Source of the DNA: Clostridium pasteurianum BC1
GTDB taxonomy: Bacteria > Bacillota > Clostridia > Clostridiales > Clostridiaceae
Assembly (NCBI RefSeq): GCF_000389635.1
Contig: NC_021182.1
Location: forward strand, 992,001-1,056,000
Direction: 5' to 3'
Length of the DNA stretch: 64,000 nucleotides
Shown in pieces: positions 1-8,458 of this stretch. Position 1 is the first letter of the stretch; the number at the start of each line of letters is the position of its first letter. The translations under genes and the position numbers were made by a program. The notes beneath the pieces are model-generated. The model saw nothing but the letters and a program-made list of their open reading frames with translations, did not search any database and was not told the origin of the DNA.

Positions 1-1
1 A

Positions 2-106
2 TTTATGGGGGTAAATGTTGTTATTATTATCATGATTTCCTCTGTATTTTTGTTAGAACTTATATTAGCAATTGTGCTGACAAACTATTACTCAAAACAA
101 ATGTAA
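2..106 (+). CDS. C-terminal tail of a membrane protein (partial)
   Basis: An open frame enters from the left edge and ends in TAA at 104-106. The visible 34 residues form one hydrophobic helix (VVIIIMISSVFLLELILAIV) followed by a short polar tail. This looks like the last membrane segment of a transporter permease or similar protein, but too little is present to name a family. It ends 36 bp before the aldo/keto reductase start, so the two could be co-transcribed. Confidence 0.45.
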   Translation, partial: FMGVNVVIIIMISSVFLLELILAIVLTNYYSKQM

Positions 107-142
107 TTAGATATATAAGTGAATTGAAGGAAGTGTAAAATT

Positions 143-1042
143 ATGATTGAAATAAATAAAAACAAAATAGAAAAAATTGCTGATGTAAACAGAAAGCTTT
201 TAATAGAACTACCAGATAAGACGAAAGTTCCAATCATAGGTCAAGGGACTTGGTACTTAGGTGAAAAGTCAAATGACAGAGCAAGAGAAATGGCTGCACT
301 AAAGCTAGGTATAGAACTAGGAATGACACTAATAGATACGGCAGAAATGTATGGCAGTGGAAGATCTGAGACTTTAGTAGGGGAAGCTATAAAGGGGATT
401 AGAGATAGTGTATTTTTAGTATCTAAGGTTTATCCTCATAACTCTGGATTAAACAATATTTTTAGCTCCTGCGAAAATAGCCTGAAAAGGTTTGGAACAG
501 ATCATTTGAATTTATATTTACTGCATTGGAGAGGGAATGTACCACTAGAAGAAACTATAGAAGGTATGGAGAAATTGAAAAAACAGGGGAAAATACTCAG
601 ATGGGGTGTTTCAAATTTCGATACAGAAGACATGGAGGAGTTATTGGAGTGTGAGGATGGCAGCAACTGCGTTACCAATCAGGTTTTATATCATTTAGGC
701 TCCAGAGGAATTGAATTTGATCTATTACCATGGCAAAGATTACATAAAATGCCTATTATGGCTTATTGTCCTGTGGCTCAGGGTGGATCACTGAGAACGC
801 AATTATTAAAGGATTCTACAGTAAAGAAAATAGCAGAAAATCATAGTGTAAAGCCGCTGCAGATAATTTTAGCTTGGTGCATGAGATCAAGAAATATAAT
901 TGCTATTCCAAAGGCTTCTCAAGCAGAACATGTACTGGAAAATGCGGAAGCTGCTTCTATTGTATTATCAGAAAGTGAATTGGATGAACTGGATAAGGTG
1001 TTTTCTAGACCAACTAGGAAAGTTGGGCTTGATATAGTTTAA
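143..1042 (+). CDS. Aldo/keto reductase
   Basis: A 299-residue cytoplasmic TIM-barrel oxidoreductase that should reduce aldehydes or ketones with NAD(P)H. The catalytic tetrad of the AKR family is visible: Asp65 and Tyr70 in DTAEMYG, Lys95 in LVSKVYP, and His128 in LYLLHWRG. The C-terminal part IPKASQAEHVLENAEA fits the cofactor phosphate-binding region. The length is normal for the family. The ATG at 143 follows an AAGGAAG ribosome binding site. The substrate cannot be told from sequence, and no neighbouring gene suggests a pathway. Confidence 0.92.
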   Translation: MIEINKNKIEKIADVNRKLLIELPDKTKVPIIGQGTWYLGEKSNDRAREMAALKLGIELGMTLIDTAEMYGSGRSETLVGEAIKGIRDSVFLVSKVYPHNSGLNNIFSSCENSLKRFGTDHLNLYLLHWRGNVPLEETIEGMEKLKKQGKILRWGVSNFDTEDMEELLECEDGSNCVTNQVLYHLGSRGIEFDLLPWQRLHKMPIMAYCPVAQGGSLRTQLLKDSTVKKIAENHSVKPLQIILAWCMRSRNIIAIPKASQAEHVLENAEAASIVLSESELDELDKVFSRPTRKVGLDIV

Positions 1043-1239
1043 GTTAAAAGCACTTTAATTATGAATAGGATTATAGTTTATTGTATTAATATGTTTACTT
1101 TTCAGTGCAGTAATTGTATTAACATATAGCATCTATGGACTACCTTTGCAAAATAAAATATTTCTTTGTTATTTAAGTAAGAAGTAGATTATACACAGAA
1201 AAAATTATGTGTTATTAAGTCAATAGCACATAATAACTT

Positions 1240-2145
1240 CTATTTTAAATATTTAAATATATCCTCTAATTTTTCAAAATCAAGTATTCCATCAACTATA
1301 ATTTCTAATGCTGTAGTGTCAGAATTCTCTATCTTGTTTTTTATATCATCAGGTAGAATTCCAAATTTTTTAGTTAATAGTTTAATCGAGGTCCTTATTA
1401 GTTCTTCTTTTCTACCTTCTTCAATACCTTGTTTTCTACCTTCTTCAATACCTTCTTGTTTTAATAATTTACCAAGCTCAGTCATGCGGAACACCTCCTT
1501 AATTTTATTCATATTTTCTTTGCTTACAAATTTCTCAGCAAAGGCATAGAGCAGGGCAAGGGAATTGCTTTCAGCTTCTTTATCCTTAATAGATTTTGAA
1601 AGTGTTATAGCATCCACTATCCTGTCAGTTTTATTTTTAGTGCTGCTCATTATAGGTAAAAATACAAGAGTTAATATATCCTGTTTAGTTAAAATTTCAT
1701 TGTTATAAATTTTATTACGTAAATAATCTAATTTTTTATCTCCATCGATAGAATTCATATAAAAGGCTTTTACTGAATATTTTATGGAGCCAATATTGAT
1801 ACTTGTGACAGCCTTTTTTATATCAGAGGAATAAACTACAATTGTATTAACATTTTTATTCTCTTTATAGTGTAACGCAGCATCATAAGCGAGAAATCTT
1901 GACAAATCATCTTTTTTATCAGTAGTTTGGAACTCAAGATGTACGAAGGAATTATCATCTAATAAAAAAGTATAATCCATAAAGGCTGTAGTAATTTGTA
2001 AATTCTTAAGCTCAGTTCTAGCGGATGATACTATTTTAGCTTTTACACCGAAAAATTTTAAAGCATCTTCTCTAAAAACATCCATTACACTTTTCATAAT
2101 GGCATCTTCTGTATTTCTTATTTTTGTATCCATTGAGTAATCCAC
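1240..2145 (-). CDS. Rpn family recombination-promoting nuclease/putative transposase
   Basis: A 301-residue protein of the PD-(D/E)XK nuclease family often labelled transposase (Rpn/YhgA-like). The N-terminal nuclease core is seen in the stretch around MDYTFLLDDNSFVHLEFQ, where Asp and the ExQ triad form the active-site signature. The C-terminal half carries the typical EGIEEGRKQGIEEGRKEE repeat, a charged helix common at the end of these proteins. Clostridial genomes carry many such copies. In E. coli, Rpn proteins act in RecA-independent recombination and phage defence; the role here is unknown. It stands alone between divergent neighbours. Confidence 0.85.
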   Translation of the reverse strand: MDYSMDTKIRNTEDAIMKSVMDVFREDALKFFGVKAKIVSSARTELKNLQITTAFMDYTFLLDDNSFVHLEFQTTDKKDDLSRFLAYDAALHYKENKNVNTIVVYSSDIKKAVTSINIGSIKYSVKAFYMNSIDGDKKLDYLRNKIYNNEILTKQDILTLVFLPIMSSTKNKTDRIVDAITLSKSIKDKEAESNSLALLYAFAEKFVSKENMNKIKEVFRMTELGKLLKQEGIEEGRKQGIEEGRKEELIRTSIKLLTKKFGILPDDIKNKIENSDTTALEIIVDGILDFEKLEDIFKYLK

Positions 2146-2334
2146 CTTTATAGCATCTTATAAATTATAGTTTTATATTAATATTTTATCATATTTTATT
2201 TAGAAATATCAGATGACTATAAAATGAGATATAAAATTTTTTAAATAATTTGTTTATTCAATTGATATAGTATTTGATACGTCTATGTTAAGATGGTTTT
2301 TTGATTCTAATGAATTATTAAAAGTATATTGATT

Positions 2335-2385
2335 AAACTATCATATGTTAGTATAATTAAATTATAAACTAACATATGATAGTTT
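2335..2385. promoter_or_regulatory. Double TetR-type operator
   Basis: Two 18-bp arms, 2335-2352 and 2368-2385, are exact inverted repeats of each other. Each arm is itself almost a 16-bp dyad, ACTAtCATATGtTAGT, with one mismatched pair. The pair sits just upstream of the TetR gene at 2415 and overlaps its expected promoter. This is the usual arrangement for an autoregulating TetR repressor, with two dimer sites centred 33 bp (three helical turns) apart. Confidence 0.7.
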
Positions 2386-2414
2386 GTTTATCTATAATAG
2401 AAAGGTAGTCAAAA

Positions 2415-3044
2415 ATGGAAAGTACAAAAACTAAAATAAATACAAAGGAAAAAATATTTGAAAAGGCTATAGAACTATTTTCAAAAAAAGGTTGTAATGG
2501 TGTATCCATGAGAGAAATAGCAAAGGGGGTTGGAATTAGGGAAAGTTCAATTTATAATCACTATAAAAGTAAGGATGCAATAATAGATAATATATTTGAT
2601 TATTTTGCAGGTTCTATTAAAAATTACAGACCTTCTGAATTAGAATTAAATGAAATGATGGATTTCATGTCACCAGAAGATTTATTTAAACATCTTGTAA
2701 TAAGCTATGGAAGATCGTTAAATGGAAAACTTGACAGTATAGCAAGGATAATATATTCAGAACAATTTAGAAATGAAAAGGCAAAAAAATTAATGCTTGA
2801 AGTTATATTGAGGGAGCCTTCGGAATTTATAGCTAAATTAATAGATATGATGATGGAGAAAAAGCTTATTAAGAAAGTAGATAGTAAATTAGTTGCTGAA
2901 GAATATAATTACGCATTAGTTGCAATAACCTTTGAATATGCTCATGCAGTAAACAATGGAGAGAATACAGCTCCAATAATTAAGAAAATGTTCAATAATA
3001 TAAATTTTATCTGTAATTATCTAAGGACTAATAAAATAAAGTAA
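2415..3044 (+). CDS. TetR/AcrR family transcriptional regulator
   Basis: A 209-residue one-component repressor. The N-terminal TetR DNA-binding domain covers about residues 8-55: KEKIFEKAIELFSKKG, then the helix-turn-helix VSMREIAKGVGIRESSIYNH and the conserved YxHYKSKDxI turn. The C-terminal ligand domain is not recognisable. The start ATG follows AAAGG. The double palindrome directly upstream is the likely operator. The DUF998 membrane protein 116 bp downstream on the same strand may be its target. Confidence 0.92.
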   Translation: MESTKTKINTKEKIFEKAIELFSKKGCNGVSMREIAKGVGIRESSIYNHYKSKDAIIDNIFDYFAGSIKNYRPSELELNEMMDFMSPEDLFKHLVISYGRSLNGKLDSIARIIYSEQFRNEKAKKLMLEVILREPSEFIAKLIDMMMEKKLIKKVDSKLVAEEYNYALVAITFEYAHAVNNGENTAPIIKKMFNNINFICNYLRTNKIK

Positions 3045-3160
3045 TATTTTGTTCAATGAATAGTTGCTGTAATCCTTAGACTTATAAACATATAGATAAC
3101 ATCGGCATATCCATAAATGTTTAACAAATCGAAAATATATAAAAAGGGGTGTGGGTAAAA

Positions 3161-3802
3161 ATGAAAAAAATTTATTCGATATTTGGAATGATTTCACCTT
3201 TGTTTTACTTAATACATGTTATTATTGGAAGTATGTTGTGGAGTGGTTATAATAACATCACACAGCCTATAAGTGATTTAACTGCAGCAGATGCTCCAAA
3301 TCGAGAAATACTAAGTATTTTTACAAATATGTATGGTATATGTGGGCTAATATTTTCAATAGGTTCATTTAATTATTTAAAAAAACTTAAGGTAAAAATT
3401 ATAAATGTTTCTATGATTATTTTTATAGCAATGGTGTTAATTGGTGTTTCCTATGGATTCTTTCCTGAAGATATGGCAGGTGCTACTATGACATTTGAAG
3501 GCTTCATGCATCTTGTTATCACTGCCCTAATTGTTCCTACAGCTATTTTAACACCTTTATTTGCAGGACTTGGATTTAGAAAACTTGAGAATTTTAAAAA
3601 GTTTTCTAATTATTCTATTGCTACAAGTGTAATTATATTTGTGTCTGGCGGAATGTCTGTTATTGCTATAGCCAATAAAATTTCTATTTTTGGGGCTATA
3701 GAAAGAATAAACATAGGATCTTTACAATTATGGATATTTATATTTGCCTTAATAATGTTTACTAATCATATGGATAAGATTACTGTAAGAGATAATTTTT
3801 AA
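3161..3802 (+). CDS. DUF998 family membrane protein
   Basis: A 213-residue protein with about six hydrophobic segments and the DUF998 pattern: an opening hydrophobic helix followed by ITQPISDLTAADAPNR, where the ISDL turn is typical of the family. The function of DUF998 proteins is not established. I start at ATG 3161 because AGGGGTG lies about nine bases upstream; the in-frame GTG at 3149 overlaps that ribosome binding site. It follows the TetR gene on the same strand and may be controlled by it. Confidence 0.8.
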   Translation: MKKIYSIFGMISPLFYLIHVIIGSMLWSGYNNITQPISDLTAADAPNREILSIFTNMYGICGLIFSIGSFNYLKKLKVKIINVSMIIFIAMVLIGVSYGFFPEDMAGATMTFEGFMHLVITALIVPTAILTPLFAGLGFRKLENFKKFSNYSIATSVIIFVSGGMSVIAIANKISIFGAIERINIGSLQLWIFIFALIMFTNHMDKITVRDNF

Positions 3803-4044
3803 TAATCTGATATAAATATTTTGTAAATAGAATTTCTGAATAAATTTTCCTGACGAAAATAAAGGCATAATAATATTAAAATATGTTATAATCTCCATAT
3901 GTGTGCGAGAAATTAAATTGAGAATAATAAAAATTAAAACCATTTCTATTTATAATGAGTGGTGTTATGATTGTTGCAGAAATACTTATGATAATTTCTG
4001 CTAAGAAGATTGAAAGTAAATAGGATATAATCAGGGGGGCTATT

Positions 4045-4605
4045 ATGACGATTTATATTGCATTACTACGGGGTATTAACGTAGGTGGAAAGAATATTAT
4101 TAAGATGGCAAATCTGAGACAAGCACTTGAATCCATTGGACTTTGCGGAGTTAAAACATATATTCAAAGTGGTAATGTACTATTTAAGTCAAATGAAGAG
4201 GAAGAAGTACTGCGCAAGAAGATTGAGAATCAGATTGAGGATGTTTTTGGATTTTCAGTTAAAGTTGTTTTGAGAAGGGCTCAGGATTTAGAAATGATTA
4301 TTGAAAATTGTCCATTTTCTAAGGAAGCAATATCAGAAGCAGAGGCATCATCAAAAGTTGAGAGCTTATATGTTTCTCTACTGACTCATGCTCCTTCAGA
4401 AGAAAAGATTGAATGCTTGAATGACTATAGAAATGAAAATGATGATTACATAATTAAAGGTCGAGAGGTATTTCTCTTATTCCGCAATAGTATTCGAAAC
4501 TCTAAGCTTGCCAATAATCTTCACAGATTAGATGTACCCTATACTGTCCGCAATTGGAAAACAATAAATAAGCTGATGTTATTGGCAAAGGATATGGAAA
4601 AGTAG
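4045..4605 (+). CDS. DUF1697 family protein
   Basis: A 186-residue soluble protein that opens with YIALLRGINVGGKNIIKM and continues with KTYIQSGNVLFKS. Both are hallmark motifs of DUF1697, whose biochemical role is unknown. The length matches the family. The start codon follows AGGGGGG. The gene stands alone; a TATAAT box lies at 3887-3892, about 155 bp upstream. Confidence 0.88.
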   Translation: MTIYIALLRGINVGGKNIIKMANLRQALESIGLCGVKTYIQSGNVLFKSNEEEEVLRKKIENQIEDVFGFSVKVVLRRAQDLEMIIENCPFSKEAISEAEASSKVESLYVSLLTHAPSEEKIECLNDYRNENDDYIIKGREVFLLFRNSIRNSKLANNLHRLDVPYTVRNWKTINKLMLLAKDMEK

Positions 4606-4736
4606 TTCAAGAAAATAATTAAAGCTATGCAGCTGCAAAATTTGGCTGAATAATTTTATTTTAAACCATTAATCTCTCATTAAAAACATATTTCAGTACA
4701 TTCTAATAAACAGAATTCTTGACATCAGATGGAGTT

Positions 4737-5114
4737 TCATTCTATATATTTGGAAGTGCATGCTCTTATAATATCATCTCTTTTATATCGTCCTTCATAG
4801 GTCCACATATTTTTACACAACTTGTTTACAGCATTATTTCCTATCTTCAATATATCCCTTATTTCTCTAAGTGTATAGGTATCCTTGGTAAACAATTTTT
4901 CCAATTGAAGTTTAAAAGCCGCTTTTAACTTTGCATCTAATTCTGCATTAAAATGAACGCCTTCTTTAGGATCTCTATGGTGCTTTGGACATAGATAAAT
5001 GTGATTATAGGGGCATTTCTCTAAAGGCTTTATCTGACTTCTAAACATTATATGATGATCTTCCACAGCATAGCTGCTTCCGCATATTGCACAAAAATGT
5101 ATTTCTGAACTCAT
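4737..5114 (-). CDS. Small HNH-type zinc protein
   Basis: A 125-residue protein with a zinc-stabilised HNH-like core: Cys8-x2-Cys11, Asp19-His20-His21, Asn37-His38, and Cys42-x2-His45-His46. This is the pattern of phage-type HNH endonucleases, where DHH supplies the general base and the cysteines bind structural zinc. The C-terminal half (TLREIRDILKIGNNAVNKLC) looks like a helix-turn-helix. It could be a homing or phage-derived nuclease domain, or a zinc protein that lost activity. ATG 5114 follows AAGGA. Confidence 0.65.
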   Translation of the reverse strand: MSSEIHFCAICGSSYAVEDHHIMFRSQIKPLEKCPYNHIYLCPKHHRDPKEGVHFNAELDAKLKAAFKLQLEKLFTKDTYTLREIRDILKIGNNAVNKLCKNMWTYEGRYKRDDIIRACTSKYIE

Positions 5115-5289
5115 TTGATCATTCCTTACTAAAGATAAATGTATCTATTATTATAATATTTAATATTACAAAATTGTTATCATTTTTTCCAGTGGTTATT
5201 TTAATATATTAACCGCTTTTAATGATAAATTTAAAAAATCACAGATTATTTTTTCTACAATTGAGTTATTGAAAACTCTTTTTATTTCA

Positions 5290-5826
5290 TCATTCATGAT
5301 GAAATATACTTTTTCTATTTAAATCAAGTTTATCTGTAGTTAGGTGTATAGCCCCTTCTTCAATAGCTGATAAGACAGAAATGATGCACACAGGCCAGAA
5401 AATTTTTACCGTATGAAATGTAACAAATAGTAAAGGGCTTATAAAAACAAGAAATCCAGCCAACTTGTTGCCTAAGGTGTGTAAACTGATAAAGGAACGA
5501 TATTTATATGCCGCAATAATCATGTTTATACAGCGAATAATCGCAGTGGCAATCACCCACGGTAAAAAGACTGCAATTTTATCCAAAGATTTAATCAGTA
5601 TAAATGTTGTTATAACTCCAAACATTATTAAATCAGCAAATGAATCGAGTTTTGCACCTATTGAGCTTTGTGTATTGGTTTTACGTGCAATATATCCATC
5701 CATAATATCACTAAGCCCGCAAATTAAGTATAAAGAAATAAATAACAATTTATTTCTATAAAAACAAATCATTATAATGGAAACAATAATCCTTATTATG
5801 GAAATAATATTTGCTATGTGTTTCAT
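5290..5826 (-). CDS. CDP-alcohol phosphatidyltransferase family protein
   Basis: A 178-residue integral membrane enzyme with the complete family signature DGx2ARx8Gx3Dx3D: Asp43-Gly44, Ala47-Arg48, Gly57, Asp61 and Asp65, which bind the metal ions and CDP-alcohol. It should condense CDP-diacylglycerol or another CDP-alcohol with an alcohol acceptor during phospholipid synthesis. Around five or six transmembrane helices are visible. It is shorter than most PgsA or PssA enzymes, so the acceptor is uncertain. It is a single gene with no partner. Confidence 0.88.
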   Translation of the reverse strand: MKHIANIISIIRIIVSIIMICFYRNKLLFISLYLICGLSDIMDGYIARKTNTQSSIGAKLDSFADLIMFGVITTFILIKSLDKIAVFLPWVIATAIIRCINMIIAAYKYRSFISLHTLGNKLAGFLVFISPLLFVTFHTVKIFWPVCIISVLSAIEEGAIHLTTDKLDLNRKSIFHHE

Positions 5827-6014
5827 AATAGTCCTCTTTTCATTATAGATAATAGATTATTTTAAAACATTAAATATTGTTTTAAAAATAATTATATAAT
5901 TGAACAAGTGAAATTTAAGAAATTTTGAATTAATTCTAAGATAAATTGTATTAAATATTAAGGATTTTAGCAAATGATGAAGTGTGGAAAAATACTCATA
6001 GAAGGTTAGGTTTC

Positions 6015-6049
6015 TTGATTAAAATCTGGCAAGCTTGTCCTTACCAGAC
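6015..6049 (-). terminator. Intrinsic terminator of the protease gene
   Basis: On the minus strand a TCTGGTAAG / CTTGCCAGA hairpin is followed by TTTTAATC, directly after the stop codon of the protease gene at 6058. Confidence 0.6.
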
Positions 6050-6057
6050 TTATTTGC

Positions 6058-7047
6058 TTACTTAATAATTACCCATATATCCTGTTTGATTCTTGAAAAT
6101 ACTTCATAAGGTAAATAGAAATATCCTTTATCTCCCCAATTTTCACCCCAGGAATTTCTCACAATGAAATATCCATTTGATTTTCCTATTAGTTTGTTAA
6201 TTAAAGTTTTAAACTTATTTTTTACATTATCCCTGTAACCTACAATCAATACAGAATGACCACCTAGTATCTGTTCAGTTTTTTTATTTGGCATTCTTAC
6301 AAGACCATCACTTCCAACATCTTCAAAGTTTTCATAGACAATCATACCTAATAAAACTGCTTGCCCTTGTGATAAAGCTTGTCTTATTTCTGTTTCTGAT
6401 AGTACTCTGTAATAACTTGAAATTCTATATTGTAAGGCATTTTTATATGACTCCTCACTTGGTGCAGCACTTAAATTTTCTTCATTATAAGGCAAATAAC
6501 TTTCTTCACTTATACCGTACTTATTAAGAGCCTTGCAAATTGTACGCATCTGAGCACCATTATCATCAGGAAAAGTACCTTCAATTATTCTCTCTACGTT
6601 GTAGAGAAACTGCCTTGATAATTTAATTGAATCTTTCTGAAGCATATATTCTCTATCACCTGCTCCAGCATTTGCAGTACAGCTTCCTTCTTGACCCTGA
6701 TCAAATAACGGTGGCATTTTTTCACGTAAATCAATGCTCAAAGGTAATTCTATATTATTAAATAAATTTTTGAATAAATAATCTCTATTATCTTGTGAAT
6801 CTTTCTTTAAAACATATCTTCTTTTAGTTTTTAAATTTTTGGTTAAATTAAACTTCGTATCAGATATTCCTGGTGAACATGGATCAATAATTATTCCCAG
6901 CCCTATTAATATTGAAAGTGCCATATTCACTACAGTATCAAAATTATCAGGTATTTGAATATTGGTGAATGTTTTTATTACCAATACTATAAATGCTATT
7001 ATACATAAAATAAATGTCTTATTTCTCAGCCTTGATTTTATATCCAT
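6058..7047 (-). CDS. Papain-family (C1) cysteine protease with holin-like N-terminal anchor
   Basis: A 329-residue protein with two parts. Residues 1-64 form two hydrophobic helices (about 12-29 and 39-54) ending in GLGIIIDPCSPGISD, which strongly resembles the end of small phage holins of the phiLC3/Phage_holin_1 type. Residues 100-329 are a C1 peptidase: oxyanion Gln117 and nucleophile Cys123 in DQGQEGSCTA, His264 in GGHSVLIVGY, and Asn298 in VRNSWGENWG. No propeptide is obvious. The protease should be held at the membrane, probably with its catalytic domain outside. It may act on cell-wall or surface proteins. ATG 7047 is preceded by GGAGAAGGA. Confidence 0.85.
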   Translation of the reverse strand: MDIKSRLRNKTFILCIIAFIVLVIKTFTNIQIPDNFDTVVNMALSILIGLGIIIDPCSPGISDTKFNLTKNLKTKRRYVLKKDSQDNRDYLFKNLFNNIELPLSIDLREKMPPLFDQGQEGSCTANAGAGDREYMLQKDSIKLSRQFLYNVERIIEGTFPDDNGAQMRTICKALNKYGISEESYLPYNEENLSAAPSEESYKNALQYRISSYYRVLSETEIRQALSQGQAVLLGMIVYENFEDVGSDGLVRMPNKKTEQILGGHSVLIVGYRDNVKNKFKTLINKLIGKSNGYFIVRNSWGENWGDKGYFYLPYEVFSRIKQDIWVIIK

Positions 7048-7522
7048 TCATATTCCTTCTCCTTATTTTATAAAAAAGTATCTTTTGTACATACTTAAAC
7101 TTGCAAATACTATTTAGAAAGTCAGGCTCTATAGTCACAGTAGTATATGCTATATTAATAGGGTAGGTGTCAATGGATATATCTGTAAATTTATATAAGC
7201 CCTTTGAAGGAATTAAATTTTAATAAGTATCAAGGTATGAATATATCATCACAAATCTTTACTTTAAAATGATATAATGTATAATTATAAATAAATATAA
7301 ATAATTATGCAAAATATAAATTTCTAAGGAGGCATTGAAAAGTCATATATAATATACTGGTAGATGGGCAATATGAATTAATTGGTTTGAAAATTCATGA
7401 ATATTTATTAAAGTATTCAGATTTTAAATTGTTGGATATAGATTATGAAATCAGAATAGATATTAGAACTATTGTCTATTTTAAATATTTGAAAAAAATT
7501 TAAATTTCACATGGGGGACAAA
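7048..7522. other. Intergenic stretch with a possible gene remnant
   Basis: 475 bp without an intact gene. A good ribosome binding site (AAGGAGG, 7327-7333) precedes a frame ending at TAA 7501-7503 that encodes about 50 plausible residues (YNILVDGQYELIGLKIHEYL and onward). That frame has a TGA at 7336-7338 and no proper start after it, so it looks like the start of a small frameshifted gene. The rest is AT-rich and should hold the divergent promoters of the protease and GNAT genes. Confidence 0.3.
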
Positions 7523-8254
7523 ATGAGAGAAATAGAAGAATTATCAATGAATGCATGGCCATCTATTCAAAATCTATTTATTGATGGATGGATAATTAGA
7601 TTTGCAAATGGATATACGAAGAGAGCCAATTCTGTTAATCCATTATATTATTCATCAAAGGATATTAATATAAAAATTAATTTATGTGAACAAATTTTTG
7701 AGAAAAAAAATTTAAAGACTGTGTTTAAAATGACTTCAAAGGCTTTTCCAATAAATTTGGATAATATTTTAGAAGATAGAGGGTATAAATCTATTGACCA
7801 TACAAGTGTACAATTATTGAATTTATCAGATATTGATGAACCTGAATTTACTAAGATAAAGGTATATACCCAGGTTAATGAAGAATGGTTAAATAATTAT
7901 TGTAAATTAAATTCTGTAAATATTAATGATAAAATTACATTAAAAAAAATACTTCAAAATATTAATAATGAAAGTTGTTTTGTTTCATTATCATTAAGCG
8001 GCGAAATTATAGCTTGTGGATTGGGTGTATTAGAAAATAATTATATAGGATTGTTTGATATAGTTGTTGATAAAAGTTACAGAAATCATGGATATGGTGA
8101 ATAATTAATTAAGAACATAATAAAATTTGGTAAAAATAGAGGAATAGAAAAAGCTTATTTGCAAGTTATGTTAAATAATTTACCTGCACTAAAATTGTAT
8201 TCAAAACTTGGATTTAAAGAATTGTATCAATATTGGTATAGAGTTAAAGAGTAA
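7523..8254 (+). pseudogene. GNAT N-acetyltransferase interrupted by one stop codon
   Basis: The frame opens at ATG 7523 with a GGGGGA ribosome binding site and reads to TAA at 8102-8104. It then stays open in the same frame for 49 more codons, to TAA 8252-8254. The stop falls in the acetyl-CoA loop: VVDKSYRNHGYGE, stop, LIKNIIKFGKNRGIEKAYL. GNAT proteins carry a Q/RxxGxG/A loop followed by a helix here, and the tail LNNLPALKLYSKLGFKELY is the classic GNAT ending. A CAA to TAA change is the simplest cause. The truncated product would lack part of the acetyl-CoA pocket. Confidence 0.75.
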
Positions 8255-8458
8255 TTATAAATATTATGCTGGGTATTAAATAAGAAACAGGTTTACTGTA
8301 AAATATAGGTTTTTTATAAGAGGTGAATAAAAATAGATTCACGAATGATCAGTTTAAAAATATACTGACAAGAAATGTTGTAAGATTTCATTAATAATTT
8401 AACTATTTTTCTTTAATTTTTCTTAGGTATTATAGAATTAAAGAAAGGATGTGCTTAT

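Noticed and set aside
3955-4023. A 22-residue hydrophobic frame before the DUF1697 gene
   Set aside because: No good ribosome binding site and too short to judge; more likely chance in AT-rich leader DNA.
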